Positions 34,299-45,511 of a DNA stretch of 64,000 bases are shown here, piece after piece. How positions within the stretch are numbered: the first letter of the stretch is position 1; each line of letters opens with the position of its first letter. The translations under genes were made by a program, and so were the position numbers. This DNA is from Leptasterias polaris (taxonomy: Eukaryota; Echinodermata; Asteroidea; Forcipulatida; Asteriidae): contig JAZGTN010000095.1 of assembly GCA_037783415.1 (NCBI GenBank), forward strand, positions 1,178,001-1,242,000, in the 5' to 3' direction. Below the pieces are notes generated by a model. The model was not told the origin of the DNA. It made no database searches and worked only from the letters and a program-made list of their open reading frames with translations.

Positions 34299-34670
34299 TT
34301 AACGTTCGGTGGTGGTGGTGAAATGTTTGCAGCAGTTATGGGTGGTAGGCAGGCGAGGGTTGAAGCCCGTTGAGCTATAAATGGTGGTGAGCAGGTGAGG
34401 GCTGAAGTTCGGTAGTGGTGGTGGGCATGCGGTGGTTGACGTCCGGTGAGCTATTGTTGGGGCCACCAGAGGAGGTGCAGCCGATGGAATGTGGTGGAAA
34501 GTCGAAAGGAAATGCAGTTCGGAAGCCGCAGTCGGTGGAAGGGTAGGAGGCAGGTTTGGTTGTTTCATCTGGTTTGGTTGTCGTGGTATTGGCTGTCTTT
34601 GGTCGAGGTGATCTGTCCTCTTCATATCCCATAGCTTGCAACCAAGGTATAACATAGAGCCAGTTTCACC
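34299..34670 (-). CDS. Candidate Pro/Thr-rich exon of an unrecognised minus-strand gene
   Basis: Preceded by an acceptor-like TTATACAG and continuing the phase-2 end of the exon at 34932-35011. It would encode GETGSMLYLGCKLWDMK and then a long Pro/Thr/Ser-rich tail (PPTLPPTAASEL, FTTTTER), stopping at 34299. An AATAAA string directly follows the stop. Its start resembles that of the exon beginning near 36437. I do not recognise the protein. Confidence 0.35.
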   Translation of the reverse strand, partial: GETGSMLYLGCKLWDMKRTDHLDQRQPIPRQPNQMKQPNLPPTLPPTAASELHFLSTFHHIPSAAPPLVAPTIAHRTSTTACPPPLPNFSPHLLTTIYSSTGFNPRLPTTHNCCKHFTTTTER

Positions 34671-34931
34671 ACTGTATAAAGAAAGTTGGTTGACAATCTA
34701 AATAAGAATTGTTCCTACGGCAAACTGCTAGTGCAACCTCAGAAGTTACAGAAACATTTATTTTCAATGGAAACTCTTCAATGTATTGATATCTGTGATG
34801 ATGTTTACATACTTTTACTCTTTTTAATTATAATGATGTATCAGAATTAATTTCATTCTTAATTTTTATATAGAACTATGGTGGTTACGAAATTGAAGTA
34901 TTTTATTGTGTCACTGTAGTGGTATATTTAC

Positions 34932-35011
34932 CCGATATCTAGAGGTTGTGCCATCATGGCGTCTATCCTTTCCATCACTCCCTCAACTGTTCTTCCTTGC
35001 TGCACACTTCC
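34932..35011 (-). CDS. Candidate 80-nt exon, copy 1 of a duplicated module
   Basis: Bounded by TTTCAG and a GGTAAAT donor; it reads GSVQQGRTVEGVMERIDAMM followed by AQPLDI. Its 3' half resembles the exon ending at 36576 (ETVNDVLEIVEVINAQPF), with the same donor phase. An upstream piece at 35151-35220 (ERLPGLKSTHPDLRVKVAVQ, donor GTATGC) may be the exon before it. Function unknown. Confidence 0.4.
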
Positions 35012-35150
35012 CTGAAACCAAACAAGGGAAGAGTTTCACCGAAAAAGAAATCAACACAAAAACAAAATTTCTCTATAGAGAAGTACATGAAGACACTCTT
35101 AAAAGAATAGGAAGAATTAATTAGATTTTGTGTGTGTGTGTGTGGCATAC

Positions 35151-35220
35151 CTCTGGAATGCGTTGAACAGCCACCTTCACTCTGAGGTCGGGATGGGTTG
35201 ACTTAAGCCCTGGCAACCTT
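35151..35220 (-). CDS. Candidate exon upstream of the copy 1 module
   Basis: On the minus strand it encodes LPGLKSTHPDLRVKVAVQRI and ends at a donor GAG|GTATGC in phase 0, which joins in frame to the exon at 34932-35011. Its 5' boundary is blurred because the MITE at 35232-35370 abuts it. Confidence 0.35.
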
Positions 35221-35231
35221 TCACTTTCGTA

Positions 35232-35370
35232 ATAGACCTTATGCATATGACGTCATTTGAGTAGGGCGCCCTCGCCCTCGCCGCGCGTACAAATCAGCGC
35301 GTTTCCATTGTTTCATCATCAGTTTACCTCTAAGATGGCGGCTTGGTGACGTCAATGCATAAGGTCAATA
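35232..35370. repeat. MITE family D, inverted shorter copy
   Basis: Ends ATAGACCTTATGCATATGAC and GTCAATGCATAAGGTCAATA; reverse orientation relative to 21164-21338. Confidence 0.85.
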
Positions 35371-35371
35371 C

Positions 35372-36051
35372 AGGGTGCGCTCGATTAGCTTCCCCGGGTC
35401 GATTTCACAAAGCACTAAGATTCATCTTAAGATGAGTTATCAGTATTACCATAGTAATTTGTATTGTGACATCACTCTTTGCTAAGCAACTGCGATGGAT
35501 TTGCAGTTACGATCAATCTTAACTCTTTGTGAAATTGGCCCCAGGTCTTCCCCCGGTGCGTTCGAATAGCTTTGACGTCATTCGCGGGGCTCACCCGGGT
35601 CAGCCCCAAGTGCCCTGCTTGTGGAGCGGGTCACTTGGGGCTGCCCCTGGTTCATGACGTCACGGCGAAAAACTTTCTCAATGGCCACCATTTTGTTTGT
35701 AATTCAGCGGGACATTTTAGGAAGTTTGACACACATTTTCGCCATTACAACAGCGTTTTTGTGAGCAATAAGTATTTTTTATTCGAAGCCGGGTACCTTT
35801 GTATCACTGTGGAGTTGTACAAATTGTTTAATGTTGCAGTTTTACCTTGAGAATAATTATTTTACGATGTTTTCGTGAATCCACGGAAAGTATCGGACAT
35901 ACGGCACAAAATGGAAGTAGTTCCGGTCGGCTGTCCCAAGATGCATCGGTGTGAATGCTGGGGGAAGTTGGCGTTCGATTAGCTCATGGTTAGGGGCTCA
36001 CCCGGATGAGCAGACCGGGGTCGACCCGGGGAAGCTAATCGAACGCACCCT
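35372..36051. mobile_element. TIR element AGGGTGCGYTCGATTAGCTT with nested MITE
   Basis: The left end (AGGGTGCGCTCGATTAGCTT, then CCCCGGGTCGA) is repeated inverted at the right end. The copies match over about 30 bases with one or two differences. The first 30 bases are followed at once by the family A MITE (35401-35545), an insertion into the element. No transposase is seen. Confidence 0.75.
35401..35545. repeat. MITE family A, nested copy
   Basis: Runs from GATTTCACAAAGCACTAAGA to CTTTGTGAAATTGGCCCCAG. It is inserted just inside the left end of the element at 35372-36051. Confidence 0.8.
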
Positions 36052-36099
36052 ATGTATCTGTGACAGCACAGAGGAAGGGTGGTTGACTCTAGGTTGACT

Positions 36100-36437
36100 C
36101 TAGGTTGAAGCTAGGTTGACTCTATCCTCACACGGCGACGATATTAAGGAGCCACTTGGATCCTTGAGTGTAAATACAGAAGCAGCATTATGTAAGGTAA
36201 GTTTCATCTGTATGGGAGGGTGGAGCTGGACTGTCAGTCTCTGCAATTGTTGAAGGGATGTTGAAACTCCCTTCAAGAAATACCGACCCTGAACATTCTT
36301 GATGGGCACCGTCCTTTGATGGAATAATATAAGAACTATACCCCTCATTAGGGTTTGAGGATGATGTGTTGCCTCACTAGTTGATTTCTGCTCTGCATCT
36401 CCCAGAGCTTGCAGGCAAAGTGTCTCACTTTCACTGC
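36100..36437 (-). CDS. Candidate exon, second part of the copy 2 module
   Basis: After a TTTTGCAG acceptor (minus strand) it reads ESETLCLQALGDAEQKSTSE and continues through VPIKNVQGRYFLKGV to QLHPPIQMKLTLHNAASVF. It joins in frame (phase 2) to the exon ending at 36576. The stretch CTGCAAGCTCTGGGAGATGC parallels TTGCAAGCTATGGGATATG of the exon at 34299-34670, so the two are paralogous. Its 3' end is not fixed. No family recognised. Confidence 0.4.
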
Positions 36438-36575
36438 AAAAACAATTGCAGTTGTCTTTTAATAACCAGAATTTCCTGTTGTAGAACTTTCAGTACACTA
36501 CAAATGCAATAAGTATCAAATTGTAAGGAGCTATTCTGTGTGTTAGGAACAATCAATGCTGATTTATATTCTTAC

Positions 36576-36650
36576 CCGAATGGTTGGGCGTTTATCACTT
36601 CAACTATCTCCAAGACATCGTTGACTGTCTCATCATCCCTTCCTTTTGTG
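36576..36650 (-). CDS. Candidate exon, first part of the copy 2 module
   Basis: Encodes GRDDETVNDVLEIVEVINAQ then PF and ends at a GG|GTAAG donor in phase 2, as its paralogue at 34932-35011 does. The upstream boundary is unclear. A further possible exon piece (RRSNEHGTGFDNGENEAADL) lies at about 36850-36940. Confidence 0.4.
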
Positions 36651-36950
36651 AGACGGAATGGAGTTTGCATCTTGTGATGATGACGAATGAGTCACGTCTT
36701 CGTCTTTCCCTGCCACGTGATGTACATTCCAAGTCCTTCCTTGGAAGATGATGTTGATAATTGTTGATTGATACCAACACCTGAAGAGCGTTGGTTGGTC
36801 GTCCTCATCCTCTGTATAAATTTCAATATCAGGATTGATATCTTCAAGGTACACTCGAGAGCAGTAAGTAAGCGTCTTGGTAGATCTGCGGCCTCATTTT
36901 CCCCATTATCAAAACCTGTTCCATGCTCATTTGATCTTCTCAACCTTCGA

Positions 36951-37974
36951 GAAAGTAAAACAATTGTGTAACTTTATATTAAGGTCATAATGCATAAGCC
37001 TACCTGTCAATAATTGCAAGTGCAATTTAAAAGTGTAAATTTAGCTGTTGCAATTGTGTTTCTTTGTTTTTATGGACTCTCCATTTTGTAAAAAGAAGTT
37101 GTTTTTCTATTTGTAAAACAAAATCACCAAAATTCTATGTTGTCAACTATACGATATTCTGAGAGCGTGTGTATACCCATACGCATCCTGGTGGTTGTTG
37201 ACCTTTCGGGTTCATCTGGAATGTGCCATTTTGGCAGAAGGGGTTGGGAATCTTTGCTAGTATTGTCCATCAACCGACCGGGCGGGGATGCCCAGCATGC
37301 CCGATGTAACTCTCTGTTGATTAAATCGACTGTGTACGTTTCAAACTTCTCTAAGGATATATAGTGCCTTTTTAGAAAATTGTAAACATCAAAATATCGG
37401 CAAATTCTCTCTCGTAAACCCCATTTAAAAAAAACCTACACAAATAAACTAAAATAAAAGAACGAACAAAACAAAACAAAAATGAAATTTTATTGTTATT
37501 CGGCAGTGGGACGATTCTTTAGAAATCTCTCGTATTGAGTCAAAACTCCGCAGAAAATCTTTTTAGTAACATTCGAAAAACGTATCACCAAAAAAAATGT
37601 GCCATACGAACGCCAAACAAGAACAGAGTTGTTTCCGAAATGTTTTGTGTTTATGTATTTTAGAAAGGAGCGCACGTCGTGGGAACGGTTTATTTCGAGC
37701 GGGCGCGCGCAAAACGCAGCTTGTGTCGTCACAATATCTTTCATTATGACGTCACTTCCCCCATTGCATACGCCATGCATCACACGCGGTACGCAAAGCC
37801 CAGCAGTATGCAAACAAAAAATTATCGAATATCTATGGTTTCATTGTTGACATTCATTGTATCACAACGTCACAAAGTCCCTGTGTTTTGCGTTGTCATG
37901 TCACCGTTGTTTTCAGAGCCACAGTACGCGCAAAGTGACAGATGCAAATCTTCGTATGAACCAGTGTCAAGTTT
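36951..37974. other. Unassigned DNA before the piggyBac element
   Basis: Only short open frames without recognisable motifs. I see no tandem repeat or clear inverted repeat. Confidence 0.5.
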
Positions 37975-40974
37975 ATGGGATTTGAGGCATTGCATGGTGA
38001 GGTATCAATGTATATTTGGCTTGCGGTAACAACACCATGTGTGTACTCTACTTGCTGGGTAGATTTTGTTCTTTGAGAAGTTGTCTTGCTATTTATTCTA
38101 CTGCCGCGGAGTAGATTATTCGGAATTCGGGAGACTTCGGGAGACTTCTCAGCTGCAGTGAAAAGAACTGTCCTGCTTATTAACTACTACCTGGGCGGGA
38201 GGTAGGAAATCGGCTGGGACTACTACTTTCGCGGAGTGATTTCTTACCCTGTTCCGAGAATGGTCTATGTTTCGTCGTGTAGGTTTTTGCTATTTTTTTA
38301 AATAATACCGCCCATGAATTAAACAATTAATCAGTCCTTTTGGTATGCAGAAATAGATGACAGTTGTTATTTGCACTGGGTGAGTTCATTCACCTTGAAA
38401 ATCCCATTACTTGTACACATAAATCTTGGCAAATCCTCAAGGGGTAGATTGCCAGCCTTGTTTGCTAACAATCATCAATCATCCGTATCCAGGGCTTGTA
38501 GCTATCAGAGAAAGACTGTGTGAGACTTGTTTGACAGGTGAAGGTTTTTTTATCAGGCCCACAATGAGCAGCCTTCAAAACAAGTGTTCCATAAGCATAC
38601 CAGTCTCAATATGGCTTCATCAAGAGTAGATGCTGACGACGATGCTTTGCGAGGTTTTTTGGAAGATGTGTCAGACATCAGTGATTTTTCTTCAGATGAC
38701 AACAAGGAAGATGTCAGTGAAGATGAGGCGATGTCAATGAGCGGCTATGGCATTGAAAGCACGGATGAGGAAAGTGATGAGTCGATAGCCCCCCCCCCCC
38801 CAACAAACCCGACCTCTCACTGATCAACCATCCTCTCCCCAGCCATCAACTTTGGCCCAACCAGCCCAGCCAGCCCCCCAACCCCCATCAGCTGCCCGTG
38901 GACCTCGTGGTCGTCCCCGAACCCAGCGAGCCGCCCGTCCGGCCAAGCAACAGCCTGCTGAACTGTTTAAAGCCCCAGATGGCACACTTTGGACCGAAGA
39001 AGTTCCTCGTGCTGGAAGAGTATCTGCGGCAAATCTGTTGAATGCTGCCCAAGGCCCCCAAAATGTCGACAGGGCCTCTTCAAAGCTTGATCTCTTTGAA
39101 CTCTTCATGCCGGTTGCTATGCTGCATACTCATCGTCGACAATACCAATGAGTATGGTGCTTCAAAGCGAGGACGTCAGTGGAAAGACGTCGTCATGATG
39201 GAGATTTGATCAACCATCGGCCTGCTGATTTATCTCGGTCTTACCAAGTCCGGACACGAAAACGTCCGCTCCTTCTGGAGGGAAGGTTTTTTTTCAAGAC
39301 CCAACTGCCAAGCAACGATGTCCGGGACAAGATTCCAGGACATTATCACAATGATGCGGGACAGGGGTACACGGCAGGAACGGCGATTGGTATAAGTTTG
39401 CGCCAATCAGAGAGTTTTTTGAGATGTTTACTCATTCCTGTCGCCGGTACTACAGCCCCAGTGAATATCTCACCGTCGACGAGCAACTTGTTGCATTTCG
39501 TGGGAGATGCCCATTTAGACAATGCCCAGTAAACCCGCCAAGTACGGACTAAAATGTTGGCTATGCGTGGACAGTAGCACCCAGTATGTTTGTAACATGC
39601 AGCCATATATTGGAAAGGTGGACAACAGACGAGAAACTGAACTTGGTGCACGTGTTGTCAAAGACTTGGTGCGGCCCTACTTTGGAAGTGGACGAAACGT
39701 CACTTGTGACAATTTCTTCACCAGTAAGGGTCTGGCCGAGTACCTTCTGACCCAGCGCCTGACAATCGTGGGAACCATAAGGGGACACAGACCTGAAGTC
39801 CCGAAGGATATGCGCAAAGAGAATACAAAACGCAGGGCAGCGGGTTTGTCACGGTTCATGTTTACGGACAAGTGACTCTTGTTTCGTACGTGCCCAAAAA
39901 TAACAGAAATGTGACCCTACTGTCTAGTATGCATCGTGACAAAGCCGTTCGAGAAGCTTCCGGGAAGCCAGAGATCATAAATTATTATAACTCCACAAAG
40001 TCTGGCGTGGATACAGCACAGTCGACCAAATGTGTAGCTTGTACAACTGCTCCATGCAGAAAGACTAAGCGTTGGCCGTTGATAATGTTTTTCAACTTGA
40101 TAAACCTTCAGCCATCAACGCCTATGTCCTCTGGCTGCAACTGAACCCCGGATGGTGCCAAACGGACGGCAGTCGTCGCCATGTTTTCCTCAATGAACTT
40201 ATCAGATCGTTGATTGACCCTCAAATCCGGGTGCGGGTGGCGTGAGAAAGAACACAACCATGGCAATGACATACTTAGGATATGACGTTGCCATCCTCGC
40301 CACTTGCCCGAAAACGCCCCGCCCCAAGGTACCTGTCATTCTTGCCCTCGGGGACAACGACGCCGAACTTCAAGGATCTCAGGTGGTGAATGCCATATAT
40401 TTTCATGCACTCTCCACAGCTCCAGCAGGAGAAAAACCGAGATCAACTGTATCGACTGCATCATGGCCAACTGAACTGATTGTTTGAAGGCCACATACTT
40501 TTTCACTGTATTATTTTTGTTCAAAGAATGCTTGTATCAATGTTTATATTTTGTTGTAAATACATCCTTGTGTTTTGATGGGCCCCCATTTACTTTTTGT
40601 TTACTCTGTTTTTGCTTTGAAGGCCACATATTTGTTAACTGTATTATTTAAATGAAGAGCAAAGCTAGTCGAAACGTTGAGACCTATTAAGAACTCACTC
40701 CGCGGCAGTGTAGTTAATAACGAGAAGTCCCCTCGATCCACATAGCAAAAGTAGTAGTCCCGGCCGATTCCCTACCTCCCGCCCAGGTAGTATAAGCAGG
40801 ACAGTTCTTTTCAGAACTGCATGAGAAGTCTCCCGAATTCCGAATAATCTACTCCGCGGCAGTAGAATAGCAAGACAAGTTCACAAAGAACAAATACATA
40901 GCAAGTAGATGTACACATGGTGTTACCGCAATGCCATTACATTGATTCCCACCATGCAATGCCTCAAAACCCAT
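37975..40974 (+). mobile_element. Decayed piggyBac-type element with about 250-bp inverted termini
   Basis: The left terminus (37975-38232: GATTTGAGGCATTGCATGGT, CTACTGCCGCGGAGTAGATT, CCTGGGCGGGAGGTAGGAAA) is repeated inverted at 40715-40974 with a few indels. Between them lies a frameshifted transposase. The termini are much longer than the short TIRs usual in the superfamily. I find no clean TTAA at either border, as expected for an old copy or wrongly placed ends. Confidence 0.8.
38611..40144 (+). pseudogene. piggyBac transposase, frameshifted
   Basis: The N-terminal acidic region begins at the ATG at 38611 (MASSRVDADDDALRGF). A poly-C tract near 38790 marks the first frame break. Later frames show typical DDE_Tnp_1_7 pieces: FWREGFF, YYSPSEYLTVDEQLVAFRGR (near 39450), KPAKYGLKCW (near 39530), NVTCDNFFTSKGLAEYLL (near 39700), VGTIRGHRPEVP, and YNSTKSGVDTAQSTK (near 39990). 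The pieces fall in at least four frames with stops between, so no functional enzyme can be made. Intact members are about 550-650 residues long, similar to this span. Confidence 0.88.
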
Positions 40975-41132
40975 GTATTATTTTTGTTCAACGTTTATTT
41001 CTTGCTTTTTGTTTGCTTATTTTTTTAAATAATTAAATCCCTTTTTTTCTTTTCTTTTTTCAGTGCATTGATACGTGGAGGAAAGAAATTGATATCAATA
41101 CATTATCTTGAATCCGAAATTGTGTTTCCTTG

Positions 41133-41175
41133 TGCTTGTTTTGCCTGTTTTGCCTGTTTTGCCTGTTTTGCCTGT
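41133..41175 (+). repeat. 9-bp (TGTTTTGCC)n microsatellite
   Basis: About four to five tandem copies of TGTTTTGCC. Confidence 0.8.
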
Positions 41176-41899
41176 AATTTCTTTTGCTAATCCGATATTT
41201 ACTGTTATCTGCCGTCACTGCAAATCAACTCAAATTTTTGCCGATTGTTACTTCTTGAAAGTTACAGCATGGTCCATTGCAAGGTGAGATCATCAAGTTT
41301 TGCAGAAACGGCAAGAAATTTTTTTATTGTCGGGATAGTTTTGTAATTCACTGTTGGTCAAAAGACCCCCAATGAAACATAGCCATTTTGAAATTCTTTG
41401 TGATAGTAAATTACCTCAAGTTTGTAGCCAAGGAAAGGGGGAGATCTTTATGCCAGGGTCTGTGTATTTTAGGTCATCACCGGGTTTGTGAGTTGGAAGG
41501 CGGGGCTTCACTGTAATCCTGCCAGTCATCCAACCTATCAACAGATTGAGTGGATATAGACCACTTTTTATAGGGAATAACCATCTCTAGCCCCTCTGAG
41601 GTGTATCAGGCTTGATAATGATGTGAAAAAGCTTCATACCCCGGGTGTAATACGATTTCCCAGACTCTGCAGGAATATTTAGTACGGAGCCGCAGAATGA
41701 TAAGGTGTTACGTAGTGCTGGGTTGATTGGTCCAATGAGAAAGTCCTTTCTTTATGATTTGTCTCAACGTTTCGACTAGCTTAATTGCTCTAGTTATCGT
41801 CGTTTAACAACTCTTAATAAGAATAAGAAACACGTACACTCAAACAGGTCATGAGATTTGAAGCCCGCCGTGTTCCTTTAAGAAGACTGCTTTAACTCA

Positions 41900-42054
41900 T
41901 GTTGAGTATACGCCTCAGTGTGGCATGGGATTTCCACCAGAAAGGAAAAATCAAAGTCTTTGAAAAAATTCAGAGAGGCGCTGCCAGATTCATCAATGGC
42001 AACTACAACCGCACCAAAGGCACGGTTACGCACATTCGGAATGCAACCCATCTA
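41900..42054 (+). pseudogene. LINE reverse-transcriptase C-terminal scrap
   Basis: Contains VEYT, ASVW and WDFHQKGKIKVFEKIQRGAA then RFINGNYNRT in shifting frames. These follow the order of the conserved 'EY.. VWdP......i..lE..QRrAaRfi' segment after the RT domain of Jockey/CR1-type non-LTR elements. It ends at a stop at about 42054. It is a short broken fragment. Confidence 0.65.
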
Positions 42055-42665
42055 TAGGTCGTGTTTTCATAGGGGGCATTGGTTCGTGGCGTGAGAGGTC
42101 GGCCGACTCGTTAATATGCAAAGTATCATTTAAATTCGCGCATGAACGCATGCATTGAACATACGTGCGCGCGGAAACAACCACACAGCTAGCCACGTGA
42201 CGACTATGTTCACTTATATATACAACATGTCATACCTCCACCACAACATTACATGTGAATGTGACGTTGGTGAGGAAGGATACATTTTGAAAGAAGTGTC
42301 ATACGACGACCGACAAAAGACTCGGTAATTTCATATCAATCATCGTGAGTGTACTGTCAGATCAGAGCACAGGAGAGTACGGAACGGTACTTGATGATAT
42401 GATTTAGTCATTAATTGTCTTTGACTCTTTGGTCTTTGTTTTGTTGACGGTTGAACAGTACAGCTAGCTCAGCATAATCTCCCTGTGGCTGTAACTGAGT
42501 GTAAGTGTAAACCCTTCCCCCATACTGTAACGTAAGTAAACTCGTGTAACTGAGGACAGTGAGGTTGAGTACGTGATCGTGACTGAGCTGAGTTAGTGTT
42601 TACCTCCTCCATCACTCGATTCTACCGTAAAGTCCGTAGTCCTTTCTCTATATCATGTATTTATC

Positions 42666-43012
42666 TAGACCCAGTAACTGGGGCACTGTACTCCTTTTTT
42701 CGAAATTTTGACATAATCGGTCGTATCTAGCGCCCCAGGTTATTATTGAATCTCCATACATGATCCGACTCTCAGCATGATCGACAGGTGCTCTGCCTCA
42801 AACCGCATAATCGTATCGGTTGCGGCAGGGCACCCGTCTAAAATTTTAGACGGGTGCCATGCCTCGACCTAGACGATTACGCGGTTTGAGGCAGGGCACC
42901 CGTCGACCATGCTGAGAGTTTGGTCACATACAACAATAACCTGGGGCGCTAGATATGACCGATGATGTCAAAATTTCGAAAAAAGGAGTACAGCGCCCCA
43001 GTTACTGGGTCT
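42666..43012. mobile_element. Palindromic MITE flanked by TA
   Basis: The 347-bp palindrome begins GACCCAGTAACTGGGGC after TA and ends GCCCCAGTTACTGGGTC before TA. Arms of about 150 bp match closely, and the centre is the palindrome GGCACCCGTCTAAAATTTTA and its mirror (about 42832-42863). TA flanks fit a Tc1/mariner-type target. End fragments recur at 47515-47580 and 47780-47830. Confidence 0.8.
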
Positions 43013-44236
43013 AGTATTTATCATTATGCTTATTTTAAACCATGGATGGAGGAAGTAACTCCATGCGGAAAAATTCCGGAGCAAGCCACACCACCTTCTG
43101 GACGTTTTTTAATGTATTTTTATATCGTAGGACGCCCTGTATTCAGGGCATCCCTGAAATCGAGGCAAATCTTTTACCTCTCTGCACGCAATGTAAACAG
43201 TCCCTAGATACAATTTTTGTCTCCTCTCATTTGACCAAAACTTAGAAACATGCTGGCTCCACTGGTTAGTTGCACTTGTAAATGCAAAAAGTTGTGGTAT
43301 TTTAGGCATTTCTGCAAGGTACAAAAATGTCATATTGTCGGGGCCATCCAAAAAAAAATTCCCACCGAAAAAGTTTCATCAAACACTTTTTCAATTCACA
43401 ATTCACGATGATCAAATCATGTGACTGAACATTCTGCTGAGCATTCTGGGGGAAAAAATACAGAGGCTTAAAGAAGCCACGTGCCTTATATCATTTTCTA
43501 ATAGTCTGGAATTTTTTTTTTTAACACTCTATCATTTTTGTTATTAATATTAAAAATTTAAACATCAGCTTTGTGATTCGATTATCACTGTTTATTTATA
43601 TGCTTTATTATAAATGTTAAGAAACATAAAAAGACACAAAACTAAATAAAAATAAGATTTGAAAGCCAAGAATTATTTACATTTATTTATTTTTAAATTT
43701 TTGTTAAAGTTTTTGAAAAATACCATGGTTATTTTTAAAACTAAATAAAAAATATGTTGAATAAAATGAAGAAAACTGCTGGCTATAGAGTCATACACCA
43801 AGTCTCACAGAACACTTGTAGTCACTGCAGATGTTTCTTCCACGTATGGCTTCACCCGGACACCATACTTTCTTGTTTGCATCGAAAACAGGTCAAACTC
43901 AAAACAAATGGGACGCTATTGAAGTCATCGAAGATCGGTGCGTGGTGTGAAAGTTTCAATGTCCATCACATTTTAATATATGTTTGCATACTTCTTATAA
44001 ACAAAGGAAGGTAATTAGGGCATCAGTTGATTATGGAATATTTATATATTTTTTCAATTCAAAGAAAAAGGCATACTACATCGAAAACCGGACAGGGGAG
44101 GATATATCAATATGCACCTGAATGTGTTTTCAATCGCTAGGGTTAGGGCACATTATATTTATAGTTTTCATAGGGGACCGATAAAAAATAAAACTTGTGC
44201 TTCTTTCCCTCTCTTTAGTCTTCCTTCTCTCCATCT
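43013..44236. other. Unassigned DNA
   Basis: Only short open frames without recognisable motifs. AT-rich, with A and T homopolymers around 43350-43750. Confidence 0.5.
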
Positions 44237-45210
44237 TATGGTGGCCCTGAAGGGACATCGCATATGTGTGCGCACACGTATGCAATGTCGTGAAACAAAT
44301 CGCGAATGTGTGCGCACACGTATGCAATGTCGTGAAACAATTCGCGAATGTGTGCGCACACGTATGCAATGTCGTGAAACAATTCGCGAATGTGTGCGCA
44401 CACGTATGCAATGTCGTGAAACAAATCGCGAATGTGTGCGCACACGAGTGTGAATATATTTGCGATGTCGTGAACGTTTATTGCATACCATGTTGCATAC
44501 CTTTGGGATGATGTCATAGTTGCAGACAATTTGTTAGTGACCTAGGGAGTACGTGGCGCTGCAGTCAGGCTCCTGTAAGCATGGCTATACAATAATGTGT
44601 ACCCAGGAACTTGGCACCAGGCCAAGTTTCGCCAACATGTACTACAGCATAAGCCCTACAGCCTACTATAGTACTACTGCATGTGCTATTACAATCAAGG
44701 TCGAAGAGTACGCACGCGCAAGGGTATTTTACGCTCAAACACGCCCATTTTATGTTAATAGCCCACGTTCGTCCTGGGAAAAAAAGAAATACGCCACCCG
44801 CCTCGCTTGCCTCACAACAATGACTACCGCTGCAATGACTACCGCTAATCTCACCGTAGGCAAGAAACCCCCAGATCATTAGACATTTTATTCAAAGGTA
44901 TGCAACATGGTATGCAATAAAATTCACGACATCGCAAATATATTCGCAGACGTGTGCGCACATATTCGCGAATTGTTTCACGACATTGCATACCGTGTGC
45001 GCACACATTCGCGATTTGTTTCACGACATTGCATACGTGTGCGCACACATTCGCGATTTGTTTCACGACATTGCATACATGTGCGCACACATTCGCGATT
45101 TGTTTCACGACATTGCATACGTGTGCGCACATATTTGCGAATTGTTTCACGACATTGCATACGTATGCGCACACGTTTGCGATATGCGATGTCCCTTCAG
45201 GGCCACCATA
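44237..45210. mobile_element. Fold-back element 2 (TATGG...CCATA ends, 42-bp repeats in the arms)
   Basis: The 974-bp element begins TATGGTGGCCCTGAAGGGAC and ends GTCCCTTCAGGGCCACCATA. CCATCT flanks it on both sides (44231-44236 and 45211-45216). Each arm holds 4-5 copies of a 42-bp unit, GTGTGCGCACACGTATGCAA plus TGTCGTGAAACAAATCGCGA plus AT, in opposite orientation. The unique middle (about 44520-44890) has no recognisable gene. Confidence 0.85.
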
Positions 45211-45511
45211 CCATCTCCCCTTCCTTCTCTCTATCTGCCCCACTACTTCTCTCCGTCTTTCACTCACTGTCTGTGGAACTTGGAAGGAATTGAACGTTAT
45301 TTAGCAAGCAATTCAAGTAATCCAATGTACTTACCGGGAATTGAACCTGTATCAAGAGAGAACAAATAAATGCACAAGAGCATCTATTTACCGCTAGGCT
45401 GTGTGACTGTATGAGGGATTGACACAAAAATTGGTTTGTATAAAGTTCTACAAATTTCTCCCCTTACCTGTCTAGTAAAACTTAAAAGGTCATAATGAAT
45501 ATTTAATTGAG

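Noticed and set aside
34375..34641. Alternative Thr/Pro-rich minus frame
   Set aside because: It overlaps the frame that joins in phase to the upstream exon, and ends in a stop without a donor; both are uncertain and this one is weaker.
38824..39108. Pro/Arg-rich minus-strand open frame
   Set aside because: It is the shadow of the GC-rich part of the piggyBac transposase on the plus strand.
44112..45369. Several overlapping open frames with Cys/His repeats (CAHVCNVVKQ type)
   Set aside because: Products of the 42-bp repeat (multiple of three) in the fold-back arms, open in many frames on both strands.
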